NCBI GenBank assembly: GCA_033675265.1
Contig: JAUJYZ010000885.1
Span: forward strand, 314,501-378,500
DNA: 64,000 nucleotides
DNA from: Actinostola sp. cb2023
Lineage: Eukaryota; Cnidaria; Anthozoa; Actiniaria; Actinostolidae
Direction: 5' to 3'
The notes under the pieces were generated by a model, which made no database searches, had not been told where the DNA came from, and was given only the letters and a program-made list of their open reading frames with translations. The stretch's first letter is position 1; the number at the start of each line of letters is the position of its first letter. Position numbers and translations under genes: made by a program. This document shows positions 34,234 through 45,489 of this stretch, piece after piece.

Positions 34234-34643
34234 AACCCTGAAGTCAGTTTACCGGCAGCATATCTATGTCAATTACTCTAAGCAATTGCAATAACCACAG
34301 TGTCAATCTATTGATTAAGTTTTTTATTTTTATTTTGTTCAATTTTTATGCCTTCGTTTTTAATCAGGTTTAAGTGGTTTAATAAATACTGAGGTTTAGA
34401 ATCAAGTTTTTGATATAGTAAACAGTTTTATAGCTCAATATACTGAACATTTTAATAAAAAATTTAAATATATGTTGAGCGAAACTAAGAAACTGATTAA
34501 TTAGTGGGTTTTTCTTTGAAGTTGATTAATCAAAAATCAAGCTGATTTTAACATATAAAGTTTAGAAAAAGACACTATTTTGTCCGACTATAATTAAAAT
34601 ATATAATCTACATGTCTATATATGCATGCTATGTATAAAACCA

Positions 34644-34781
34644 GGTCCCAGTTGTTCGAAAGCGGGTTAACGCTAACCCGGGGTTAAATTTGCTAACCTA
34701 GTGTTAATTCTTAAGATTTTACCATAGGTTAGCCATATCTAATCCTGGGTTAGCGTTAACCCGCTTTCCAACAACCGGGCC
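34644..34781. mobile_element. Small foldback element (GGGTTAACGCTAACCC type)
   Basis: Left end GGTCCCAGTTGTTCGAAAGC and right end GCTTTCCAACAACCGGGCC, with GGGTTAACGCTAACCCGGGG inside, form arms of about 38 bases. Total 138 bases, no coding capacity. Confidence 0.88.
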
Positions 34782-34995
34782 CAGAACGTCAACTGTATAC
34801 CATTGCGCCCGCCATATTGCTGGAAGACCTGGCAGCGGCGTACGTGACACGTCTGCCAAACTCTGGAATTTATTGCGCGCAATAAAAACAGGGCTGAAAA
34901 ACACACGTGATCATGAGAAGATAGATAAACAGATAGATGCTTTATAACTATATTGCAGTCTTGCAGTGGCTGAATTACGTTATATTTCGTACCAT

Positions 34996-35265
34996 ATATA
35001 CAGTCATTCTCAAAAAAGTTGTCTAGATGAAAAGACTACAATAATACAATAAAGTCGCGTGATTCATTATGTATTCAATTTCCTCGCGTGGAATATTTCA
35101 ATTTGAGATGCAAAAGTACACAGCATTGTGAGAACTGAATGTAATGGCGCTGGTATCAACTCGCAGTTCCGCGCGCAGAAATTGAAAACATAGTGAATCA
35201 CGTGACTTTATTGTAGTATTGTAGTCTTGTTCATCTGGACAACCTTTTTGAGAATGACTGTATAT
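34996..35265. mobile_element. Foldback element
   Basis: Left arm ATATACAGTCATTCTCAAAA and right arm TTTTTGAGAATGACTGTATAT pair over about 70 bases, including TAGTGAATCACGTGACTTTA opposite TAAAGTCGCGTGATTCATTA. Total about 270 bases. Confidence 0.9.
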
Positions 35266-35409
35266 CAAAGTAGAAATCTAAGTGCAATGAGTACATATGC
35301 CACAAAGGATACTAATATTGGTAGGTTTTTTAGCCATGTTTACAAAAGTACTATCGCGCGCATATTCTACATAAGCAAACGGAGGTATGTTACACGATTA
35401 CATTGTACA

Positions 35410-35606
35410 TAGAGTCGTTTTCGTATGAGTAGGAAACCTACGGCACGGAGTTACGGTCATGGTACGCGGGAATGGAAGACATGCATCTGTCCAATCACAG
35501 CGCGCAAAATCATTGCTCAACCAATCAGAATGCTTGGACACGGCATGGTCACCGCACGGCACGAACCGTACCATAACTACTTCCCACTCATACGAAAACG
35601 ACTCCA
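35410..35606. mobile_element. MITE-like element, family 1, copy 3 (inverted)
   Basis: Ends TAGAGTCGTTTTCGTATGAG and CTCATACGAAAACGACTCCA. The interior is in the opposite orientation to copies 1 and 2 (CAACCAATCAGAATGCTTGG, CCAATCACAGCGCGCAAAAT). The last base pair of the right end has diverged. Confidence 0.9.
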
Positions 35607-35846
35607 TTAAGCACAAGGAATGGTCAGTTAACTAACTACATAAGTTATTGTACTTATTAATGAGAGCTCGTCAATGTTTAGTATATACCCGCTTTAGTGA
35701 GCACCGACGAGAATCTCGGGGAGGGCGGTCACCAAGCTTTTACGGTGCATGAGAAATACTTTGGACTCCCTGTGTTACCCACAAAACCTGTGTTTCTGTT
35801 GGGAATTCAAAGTCATGGTGGCAGAAGTGGCATTATCGAATCCGGC

Positions 35847-36785
35847 ACCGCCTTAAGCTTAGTAAGTGCAAGAGAATGCATGGCTGGTATGGTAAATGAA
35901 TTCATCATGTCAAAGATCCCTACTCATCGATCCTTATTTTACCTGTAATCGTTGGGTTCCCTGTGGTATCACGATGGGAACCGCCTTAAGCTTAGTAAGT
36001 GCAAGAGAATGCATGGCTGGTATGGTAAATGAATTCATCATGTCAAAGATCCCTACTCATCGATCCTTATTTTACCTGTAATCGTTGGGTTCCCTGTGGT
36101 ATCACGATGGGAACCGCCTTAAGCTTAGTAAGTGCAAGAGAATGCATGGCTGGTATGGTAAATGAATTCATCATGTCAAAGATCCCTACTCATCGATCCT
36201 TATTTTACCTGTAATCGTTGGGTTCCCTGTGGTATCACGATGGGAACCGCCTTAAGCTTAGTAAGTGCAAGAGAATGCATGGCTGGTATGGTAAATGAAT
36301 TCATCATGTCAAAGATCCCTACTCATCGATCCTTATTTTACCTGTAATCGTTGGGTTCCCTGTGGTATCACGATGGGAACCGCCTTAAGCTTAGTAAGTG
36401 CAAGAGAATGCATGGCTGGTATGGTAAATGAATTCATCATGTCAAAGATCCCTACTCATCGATCCTTATTTTACCTGTAATCGTTGGGTTCCCTGTGGTA
36501 TCACGATGGGAACCGCCTTAAGCTTAGTAAGTGCAAGAGAATGCATGGCTGGTATGGTAAATGAATTCATCATGTCAAAGATCATCGATCCTACTCATCA
36601 CGATCCTTATTTTATTCCTGCAATCGTTGGGTTCCCTGTGGTATCACGATGGGAACCGCCTTAAGCTTAGTAAGTGCAAGAGAATGCATGGCTGGTATGG
36701 TAAATGAATTCATCATGTCAAAGATCATCGATCCTTATTTTACCTGCAATCGTTGGGTTCCCTGTGGTGTCATGATGGGAACCGT
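35847..36785. repeat. 133-bp tandem repeat, about seven units
   Basis: Units starting ACCGCCTTAAGCTTAGTAAG begin at 35847, 35980, 36113, 36246, 36379 and 36512, with a seventh near 36656 after a small insertion in the sixth. The first five spacings are exactly 133 bases with virtually no differences, so the array is young. The repeated 61-codon frame is a by-product: 133 is not a multiple of three and each unit carries a stop. Confidence 0.97.
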
Positions 36786-36903
36786 TAAAGTCTGATCTCA
36801 TCGCATAGTTTCGTAGCTGACTAAACTGCTCTCAGCTCTTACACAAAGACTGAATTCCATTCTAAGAACCTTTGCATGATTTTATAGAGGAAAACAGGGC
36901 CGA

Positions 36904-37015
36904 GTCAATTCAATAAAACTTTTACAACTGTAATTTACAAGTGTAGCTATTGTTATTGGCAGCTAAAACAATAGCTACACTTGTAAATTAGTTGTAAAAG
37001 TTTTATTGAATTGAC
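36904..37015. mobile_element. Near-perfect hairpin element at the 3' end of gene B
   Basis: GTCAATTCAATAAAACTTTT at the left and AAAAGTTTTATTGAATTGAC at the right are exact inverses. The arms extend about 50 bases around a short loop (TATTGGCAGCTAAAA). Each strand carries AATAAA. The right-arm copy (rc 37007-37002) lies about 110 bases after the gene B stop codon. Confidence 0.93.
37002..37007 (-). terminator. Candidate polyadenylation signal of gene B
   Basis: AATAAA on the minus strand, inside the right arm of the hairpin element and about 110 bases past the stop. No better signal is closer. Confidence 0.4.
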
Positions 37016-37117
37016 CGCATGTTTCCTCTGTGAGGAACTGGACCTTAATCAATTCATTCAAAGTCTGTCGTTATAAATTGCGGAAAAGACGACGTCGTGT
37101 TATTAAAGTCAGGCGAG

Positions 37118-40100
37118 TTATTCTTTCAACTCGTGGAGATAGTTGTGTCGTCTGAGGTCAACCTTCCTAAAGAACGACACACCACATTCATGACAAGAGA
37201 ACGGTTTGAAGCCTTTATGCTTACGACAATGCGTGATAAGATTGGATGACTGACTGAAAGACTTGCCACAGAACGTACAGTAGTGAGGCTTCTCTCCGGT
37301 GTGCGTATACGTGTGCTTCTTCATGTCTGACTTTTGATGGAATTTCTTCCCGCAAAACTCACACTCGAACGGGCGTGTGTCTGAATGGATGAGCATGTGA
37401 GTAGATAGCGTAGATGAACGCTTGAAACTCTTTTGACAGGCATGACACTGGAATGGCTTACTTGAGGAATGCACAATCATGTGTTGTTTTAAGCTGATGG
37501 AATTATTGAACAACTTGTCGCAGATCGAACACGAATAAAAACGTTTTTGTGGCGAAGACCGTGGACTCAACTCTAACTGTCCATCACTTGGAATGCTTTG
37601 TTCCTGTATCAAGGACATTGGTTCGCTCTCAGCTGAAGGTGGCATAGCAACGGAAAAGCTGTTATAATAACGAAATGGACTTTGGCCATTCAGTGCTTGT
37701 CTTGTTTCCGCCCAATGCTGCATCCATCGCGCAAAGGATTCTGGTCTGCTTTGGGGGACGGGCTGCTGGTATGGCCACACTGAGGGCGATAGAATACCGC
37801 TAGTTGGGAAGAAGACTGAGTTATGTTTCAAATATCCTTCTACTCTGGGGTGGTGTTGTAGGAATGACGGGGGTTGGATACCTGAGAAAGCAATATTAAT
37901 ATGTTATGATATCACATTATTGCATGATTTTGATACTTTGTATTGTTATCGTAATGTAGCATCATTGCATATAATTGATAATTAAGGATGAAAAACCAAT
38001 CTGGATTTCTTAATTAAATTATTGTATTGTATTGTATTGTATCATTAATAATCGGCTATGTTTACACCAATTTCACGGGTAGTAATAACCGAGCGCGACT
38101 GAGGTCCGTACGGGAAGTTACGGCCCGCTAATTGACCAATAAGAGCGCGCGAAGTATCTGTGCTATATAATAATTGTTGGTAGGAACAATAGATATAGAT
38201 ATACAGCTAATTCAGAAAACGTTGTCAGCGATTGACTTCAAGCCTACGCGACTAGACCGAAAGGGAGTATGGGTAGATATGATAATTCACTTGCATGCTT
38301 TTGGTATTTGGTGACAATGGCAGGTGAATCTGTAAATGTATGTCTACGCGCTTTAAAACAAGGAAACAGAAGCAGATTTGATTCATATTCCGTGAGAGAC
38401 GTTCCTTTTTGATAGTTTATTTATAGACTCATTGATTTTTACCCATACTCCTTTTCGGTCTAGTCGCGTAGGCTTGAAGTCGATCGCCGACAACGTTTTC
38501 TGATTTAGCTGTATACTTCAAAAATTAGTGACTGTACCCATGCAATTCAACACGGCGGACAAATAACTGAAGCTGCTGTAAATAATAAGTAAATACGTAA
38601 CTACTCGTTTACCTTTACTGGTGATGTTAGTCCTTTCAATTTTCACAAGATTTTCATTTTCATCCACTTTTTCACTCGATTCATCTTCTCTCTTCCTTTT
38701 CACTTCTTCTCCCGCTTTTTTCTTTCTCTGGTTTCCATCCTTGCAGCTTTGTGTTTTTTGTTCAGTTAAATTATCCCATTGTTTGGTGTTTTCATTATAA
38801 TCTAGAACATTGAAAATAAAGTCAGTAAGAGCCTTATTACAATAAGCATTCTATTGTTTGGCGGGTGGTTTGTTTAGTGTGGTTTTTATGGATGTATGTT
38901 GCAGATATATGGCAGGTAGATGAAGACGTACAATGACTTGTCATGCCGCCCTGCGAGCAGAGGTTCCTTTTCGTGTTTCTATGTTCACTGTGTCTTTTAC
39001 TAGACTTTTGCTGAACGGCTTTTTGTTTTGGCTGTTACCTTGCTGTTCTTGTAGTTTGAAAGAAACCTGAACAGCAAGGTAAAAGCCAAAACAAAAAGCC
39101 GTTCAGCAAAAGTAAAAGCAAAAGACTCAGTGAACATAGAAAGACGAAAAGGAATCTCTGCTCGCAGGGCATGACACTGAGCCATGCACGTAGTAGACGT
39201 AGTAGTATGATAGGTTGTCAGTTGAAATCATTTCTTGTGAATACATTATCAGCTGAAGACGTCATGTAGAGAAGCCGACGTAACGTAGCATTGAACTGTT
39301 TCTGATATTTTATACAACTCTAGAACTCAATAATTATTTCAAGAAAAGACAACGACCAAGAGCTGCATGGCGGCCATGTTGGATGGCTTTCACTTATGCA
39401 AACATCGTTATGTCATAGGATTGATTTCAGATCAGAAACGTCTGGCCGAAATCACTGCAAAATGAACATTTACTTTCCTTTAAAAAAAGAAACGAGATGG
39501 TAACATCTAAAATATATTAGTAAAACTGTTTATTATTGATGTTATAGCCGAGAGATATCAGTGTTCTGTGATTAGCTATGCCAGCTAAAAACAGTTACCA
39601 GTAACGTTGCAATAGCGGGACGTTTACCGAGACAGGTGCATCACGTAGGCGACTAGAGAAGCTTGGAGAGTAGCCAGATTAATACTATTTTGCTTTCTAA
39701 AAGTAAATTGCAAATCTGCAAATTTCGCAATTGATTTCGGCAGGGAGTGTCCAAGGGAGTACTATGAATTGAATTGATTCCCCCCCTTTAATTTCTAGAA
39801 GCAAAATATTGCTAAATACAGCACCGCAATACAAAACAAAATGCAGAAATAATAAATAGTTTGGCATATTCACATGAATCCGAAAACATCAAACAGCGCG
39901 CGGTGCTCATGTATATCTTGGATAAAAATCACCTTATTTAGCCAAAAAAATCAATTTTCTTTCAAAATTATTAATATAAACCACTGAAGGACAGTAATGC
40001 TTCCTTGTAACTTTATTATGACTCCTTTCAATGTTTACAAACAACCTACAAACTGCTCATTTACATAACTTCAATTTCGTCAGTACTTTGCAAACTTTAA

Positions 40101-43100
40101 AGCCAAACAGCGAAGAAGAGAAACAAAGTTTCACTAATCAAACGAAGCTCGTTTTAATTTCAATTTTAAACTTCGATTGAAACTAAAAAGGAGTCACACA
40201 GGGATTTGAAAGCCATAGTGATTAGCTAATGGGTTAAATTAAAACCTATTTACATTTATGTTCATAATCATCGTACTATATTAACTGAAATACAGATATT
40301 TACTTTCGGAATCATAGAAAAATTGTTTTGTCCATCATACTTTCCTTTCCTTCACTGGTTCTTTGTAACTACGTACATTAACAGCCTTCAAGCAAAAATG
40401 CTACTGAGTTGTAGCGGCTTAATCAGATGAAGTCAATCAGAGGAACTGCAAAGATTGTTAGTGATCTAAACAAACACGAACCTATAGCATTTTCCCATTA
40501 AAACCATCTTCTCTTAGATTTCGTAAAAAAATTAACTTGAGAAATTCAAAGAGTATGTACGTGGACGCGTGTATCTGACAAAGAAATTGTTTTCATCCGT
40601 GAGCAAAAAAGCGCAACTGGACAATAACAACGCGAAAATTCAGGCTCGCGACGCGACCATAAACACAATGGTAGAACATCGTGCCTGTCATTATATTTAT
40701 GCGCAAGAACTTTTATAAGAGTTTGTGCTTGCTTTGATCAAAGTGAAAACTAGTGTTTGTAAACATGTCGGTTCCAAAACTTAGTCATGTCTTGCAGGTC
40801 GGTTTAATTCATCAAGAAACTACTGCATGCATGCGCGACATATGTACAAATTATGCTATTCCAAGAAAAACAAGATGAAGTTAGGTGTGTGCTTAGGAAA
40901 CCTTACTCAGACAGGGGCGGATCCAGGGGGAGGGTTCTGGGGGTTGCAACCCCCCCTATGGATATTTTTTTAATACCGCTTGTATAGATATATCTGTCCG
41001 TAGGTCTCTCTTGCACTTTCAGCTCTCTCCCTCGTAAGAATAATATAATTCATTCATACTGTTTACACGACCGTTCGACTTCGAGGCCGGTTTGACTGAT
41101 AACAGAAAGAACCTGCCGTTTTTAGCGTCAAAAACGTTTGTGAAGCCTTCATACTTGTAAGCTCACCCAAGAAGACTCTTCCAAGCATCTTTGTTGGATG
41201 TCCAATAAACTCAAAATTTTACTGAAAATTGAGTTTTGTTGTGTTAATAAAACAACTCCAGATCTCTAAAAATTGCATTTTAGAGCTTGTAGATTTCAAA
41301 ATTTTCTGGGGGGGGCATGCCCCCCACCCTCCTAGTACTTCGCGGCTTTGCCGCTCACACAACACAACGGCCGCAACACAACCCCCTGTTTGACAAAAAC
41401 CTGGATCCGCCCCTGTCAGAACATTTTATTCTGTTCGCCTGTTAAGGGTTTTGTATATACGTCCCATAGCCTAGAGTTGATCAACAATGTCGATCATGGT
41501 TTTAATTAATCAGTCCTAGTTGAGGATAAAGCGCGATAAAAGGGCTTTTTTATACTGATTTGTAGTGAAAATACTAAAGCATTTCCAGAACGAAAGTAAG
41601 ATGTCACTGAATGACGATATCTTCCTTTCTGTTTTATTCTGAATTGACATGATTAAAAATTGATAGCAGTAACTCGGCACGCCCAAGCTGTTGTTCTGCA
41701 TTGCCTGATATAACCACTATCAGTTAATATACTCAGTCATACTATAATAGAATAAAATATATGATTGTAATAAAGCAAGAGACAAGGGAACATATTTAGT
41801 AAACGTATGCTTTCGTGCCATGCCTTCTTTATGAGTTGAACTATGACTGTTGACAACACGAGTACACTTTTGCAAAGAAGGCACTTAGCGTTCGCTTAGC
41901 ACGCACTTCAGCTAAAAACCCCGATCTTTTTCCTCCCAACCAAGGATTTACAACAGAGGAATATAAAACAATATCAAATACTAGGATGAAGGTGTTTGGA
42001 TTTAGATTTCTCTCATTATATTTATTAGTACATGTTTGCTTTCCTCGCTTTACTAGATTGACTGCGCGCAATGGTTAGAAAGTCGTTCCACATTCGCGTA
42101 AGTATAAAATCTAAAAGTTGAAACTCATTTGAGAGCTGTAAGGATGACTATGTTCCAAGAGCTTCCTGTAAAACAGATCGTACGTCATGCATGTGGGGAA
42201 ACAAAAGTTTTGAACGCAAGCCAAGTTCATTAAGAAGAACGCCGAAATACGACAGCACTCAGTTCTATTATCTACGTAGCTACAAGCCATTCTATTAAGG
42301 TCTCTAAATCACTAGAATTACTTGAATATAAACGCGGCGCTGTGAGGCGCACAGATTCATGATAATTCTAGTGGTTTCTTTTGATTTGAGATGTAATTTG
42401 TGTTCAAAAAATACATCTATTAAACGCCAAATATCTTGTTCTTCGCACATTTCTATTTAGAGTAATCTGCCACCTGTAATTCTCCAAACGATACTGTATT
42501 TTTCTTCTAATTTCAAAATGCTAATTAAAATATATATCTTGTATTCTACTGATTTAACAAAACCAATTCTGTTACGAACTAACATTTCTAAACTGATAGT
42601 TTTGACAGAAAACGCTACCGTTAATAGCAAATTAAGGCATGAAAAGCTTAACACCACCCCTGGATTAGACTGAAATGCGTTCATTATATAGTAGAAAAGA
42701 GATACAGAATCATTTCTACGTTTAACATTCAGGTAAATGTTGTGTGACTTGGAATCTAAGTTTTTTAGACAACTTACCGTGCCCGTGTTTGTAGTGCGAT
42801 GAATCACTGGCTTTATTGCTTGAATAGAAAACCTTGCCATGGATTTCAGAACGTTTGTTTTGCGGCCATCCATTTCTCTCTTCTCTGGCTTCCTTTCCAT
42901 TTCTTTCTACTTTTTCCTCTTCTAAAATCAAGTTTTCTACGTTACTACGGTGTTGCGCATTCTATCCGGTTTTGAGTTTTTGATATGTTTGTTAGAGAAT
43001 TGTGCTATCATAAACTCAAAACAAAAAGAGAAAAACTGTACGAAGATCATGGTTGATATGACCCGAGTACGGTACCACAAGCTAACAGGGTACGGGTATT

Positions 43101-43262
43101 CAATCACCTACGACATGGGTCATTGCACAACTAGACCTTCACTGGTAGATACAGCAGTGCAAATCACTTGGACAACAACTAACCTTTTCTCGATGGAGTA
43201 CAGACTTGAACATTTACATCAGAGGAGTTTGCGGGTTTACGCACCAAGAACGAGCGAGGCAT
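37118..43262 (-). CDS. GFI1-like: GFI1/senseless-type zinc-finger repressor, gene B (4 exons, five fingers)
   Basis: Exons 43184-43262 ([17 protein letters not shown]), 42778-42921, 38613-38801 and 37118-37881; introns of 262, 3976 and 731 bases, all phase 1 with GT-AG ends; total 391 residues with no stop. The second and third exons encode charged Lys/Glu-rich linkers ([17 protein letters not shown] in the third). The last exon has five C2H2 fingers at about 253-388: SLKQHMIVH, then the GFI1 core [54 protein letters not shown] and RKVDLRRH. Compared with genes A and C, finger 1 (the [11 protein letters not shown] finger) is absent. Fingers matching the DNA-contacting ones of GFI1 are intact. 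Each middle exon is a multiple of three, so either could be skipped. That the 43.2-kb SNAG exon belongs to this finger exon is inferred from strand, order and phase. Confidence 0.85.
38200..38515. mobile_element. Foldback element in intron 3 of gene B
   Basis: Left arm TATACAGCTAATTCAGAAAA and right arm TTTTCTGATTTAGCTGTATA pair over about 78 bases (AGCCTACGCGACTAGACCGA / TCGGTCTAGTCGCGTAGGCT). Total about 316 bases. The right end is about 100 bases from the donor of exon 3. Confidence 0.92.
38613..38801 (-). CDS. GFI1-like: Gene B exon 3 (linker)
   Basis: Acceptor AATGTTCTAG, 189 bases, donor TAAAG|GTAAACG, phase 1 at both ends. It encodes a Lys/Glu-rich segment including [13 protein letters not shown], a possible nuclear localisation signal. 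Confidence 0.72.
38940..39175. mobile_element. Foldback element in intron 2 of gene B
   Basis: GTCATGCCGCCCTGCGAGCA at the left pairs with CTGCTCGCAGGGCATGAC at the right; inner arms TTTTGCTGAACGGCTTTTTG and CAAAAAGCCGTTCAGCAAAA continue to a loop near 39058. The arms are about 110 bases. Confidence 0.92.
40912..41415. mobile_element. Interspersed element with CAGGGGCGGATCCAGG ends, copy 1
   Basis: Terminal inverted repeats CAGGGGCGGATCCAGG and CCTGGATCCGCCCCTG bound about 504 bases. The right half (AATTGCATTTTAGAGCTTGT, GCCGCGAAGTACT-like on the other strand) matches the copy at 63217 in inverted orientation. No protein is encoded. It lies in the long intron 2 of gene B. Confidence 0.85.
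42778..42921 (-). CDS. GFI1-like: Gene B exon 2 (linker)
   Basis: Acceptor GATTTTAG, 144 bases, donor CACG|GTAAGTTG, phase 1 at both ends. It encodes a charged segment ([20 protein letters not shown]). No domain is recognised. Assigned by phase and position. Confidence 0.7.
43184..43262 (-). CDS. GFI1-like: Gene B exon 1 (SNAG exon)
   Basis: The ATG at 43262 opens [20 protein letters not shown] and five further codons to the donor AAAAG|GTTAGT, phase 1. The residues match the N-termini of genes A and C. A plus-strand frame over this region is its shadow. Confidence 0.88.
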
Positions 43263-43560
43263 GTTTTGAGGCACAAATCTTCAGCACAGCCACCAGGTAA
43301 ATGTCAGTAAGACCAATGGTAAATATTTGATAGACAGTCCGAAGCTACAGCAGGAGCAACAACTAGGCCTACTACAGAATGATACTTAGAATCCGTGTAG
43401 TAGTCTTAACCAAAGTAGACTGTGGTGTTTAATGGTAAGACAACTCATTTCGGCTATGGGTAGGGGATGTATAATGGTCTATGATATGCTATTATGCACG
43501 ACTTCTGATTGGAAGATTTGCATTGGTCATTTACATGTTTCACCTCGGCCTTGCGCAATC
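43263..43560 (-). promoter_or_regulatory. Presumed upstream region of gene B
   Basis: By position this contains the gene B promoter. It has CCAAT-like sequence (43301-43320), an octamer ATTTGCAT at 43515-43522, and no convincing TATA box. The octamer is the type of site bound by POU factors, but a single match is weak. Confidence 0.25.
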
Positions 43561-44505
43561 ACTATTCTAGTGCGGATCTTCGCTGAAAGCAACAGTTGTT
43601 AATAATTAAAGTTGATAGGAAAAGTTTTCTAGTTTTGAGAATAACACGTTTTATACAAGGAATTCCTCTAATCTAAGTCAAACTTTAAAGACCTCATACA
43701 CTGAACTTTTGGGTACATTTTGCTTCATTACGTCGCCTTTTAGAATCAGGTATAGCATAACATTATTTCATTTAGCACGTACTGCTGCTGAATGATTGCC
43801 AAAAGGGTGCGCGTACATTAATATAGTGCAGATTCTAAACTAGAGCGGGATGCCTCCTAACGTAGTACTGAGCCTTATACAAACGCTGCGTGAATCATAT
43901 GCTTCTGCTTATTAGCCAAACACAGCATTCATTCAGTCAACCATTTATAACAGACATTACATACAGCATTCCACGACAATGAATAGTATTCCAAGTCCAT
44001 TTATATGACAATTTATCTATCTATCAAATCAATTTCGGTCACTGTTTCAAATCCAATAACGACGACCTACGACTGAATCTAAAGACGTTTTTGTGGATTT
44101 ATTTTCAACTTTAGTCACGGGCAGCAACGGTCATACGACTACCACACCTAGTCATCCCAACACGCGCAAGTCAGACCCATCCCCCTTTAACCGTATTCCC
44201 AACCCCTCCCCCCAATGCATGGGATTCATTTCAGTAGCCTATCCAGGCAAAATAGGTTTTAAAGTTTTGAAGCAGGTTTAGAAGATGTTTTCTATTTGTA
44301 CTTCTGGGTTTGTTCCTGTCTTATAAAACAGTTATAAATTCATGGAGTAAGTTTAACTCAATATATACCACACCTAGTAAAGTCTCCTACTCTCCCCTCC
44401 CCTCAAAGGGTAAACAGAGGAACCCTTTAGCTCAATCAACTTTACAGTTATTCTAGATAACCATTACCATTTTATGTAATTTCACGTTATTAATATATAG
44501 TATTG
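43561..44505. other. Intergenic between genes B and C, no gene seen
   Basis: No recognisable coding sequence. AT-rich with short simple stretches only. Confidence 0.45.
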
Positions 44506-44650
44506 TAGAGTGCAAACCGTATGTCCGTGAAACAGTACTAACTAATTAGTACTAAATAGCACTGATGAAACAATAGAATACAATGGAGATAACACTATTT
44601 AGTACTATTTAGTAATAGTACTATTTCACGGACATATGGTTTGCACTCTA
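44506..44650. mobile_element. Foldback element
   Basis: TAGAGTGCAAACCGTATGTC and GACATATGGTTTGCACTCTA form the ends, and CGTGAAACAGTACTA / TAGTACTATTTCACG extend the pairing. Total 145 bases. TA lies at both termini. Confidence 0.9.
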
Positions 44651-44885
44651 TTGTTTCATAATAAGAAAATATCGTTCTGTTTCACAAGGTAAAACCGAAA
44701 TTTGTGTGTGTGTGGATTTTTGTTTTTTTGAAAATATTTTTTTGGCAGAGACACTAAAGGGGTACTTTCTTTCTGGACGTAGACGTGTAAAATAGGCAGT
44801 ATTTGTCATGTTAGTTTTAATAGCGGAAAACTGAGCCATTACACGACACGGACTAAGGCCATAGTTTACCTGTTGCCAGACTCAA

Positions 44886-45225
44886 TAAAAGTCCCGCGGG
44901 TCAGTGGGTAGAACAATGGTGTTAACGACCAGAAAAGTCCCGCGGGTCAGTGGGTAGAATAATGGTAGTTAGCGACCAGAAAAGTCCCGCGGGTCAGTGG
45001 GTAGAATAATGGTGTTAGCGACCAGAAAAGTCCCGCGGGTCAGTGGGTAGAAAAGTAGCCCGCGGGTCAGTGGGTAGAATAATGGTGTTAGCGACCAGAA
45101 AAGTCCCGCGGGTCAGTGGGTAGAATAATGGTGTTAGCGACCAGAAAAGTCCCGCGGGTCAGTGGGTAGAATAATGGTGTTAGCGACCAGAAAAGTCCCG
45201 CGGGTCAGTGGGTAGAACAATGGTC
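44886..45225. repeat. 46-bp tandem repeat, about seven units
   Basis: Unit AAAAGTCCCGCGGGTCAGTG plus GGTAGAATAATGGTGTTAGCGACCAG (46 bases), with one shortened unit near 45040-45057. Each unit contains the palindrome CCCGCGGG. It is unusually GC-rich for this window. Confidence 0.95.
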
Positions 45226-45489
45226 CCAGTGACCCGCCAATACTAATATATTTGTGAAAAATAGAGCTTTATTCTTATTGTGAGAGTCGTAAATTAAATA
45301 CGACTGCGGGCTACCTGTGGATCAGTGAATAATGGTTTTCTGCGATTCTGTGTCATCGCCATTATTGACAAAACCTTGGAATAAAAAACTGTTACTTTTA
45401 TTAAATTCGTTCAACAAAATATCCTTACAATTAGTTCAACTAGAAACAATTGACATTTTAGCGTTTAAAAGTTCATGTCTATAAATCTT

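Noticed and set aside
35697..36664. Series of identical 61-codon ORFs
   Set aside because: Each is the same frame in successive 133-bp tandem units; the unit length is not a multiple of three and no start context or family match supports coding.
42950..43300. 116-codon plus-strand ORF
   Set aside because: It is the antisense shadow of the gene B SNAG exon and its first intron.
44886..45225. CRISPR-like array
   Set aside because: Units are contiguous tandem repeats with no unique spacers, and the window is eukaryotic.
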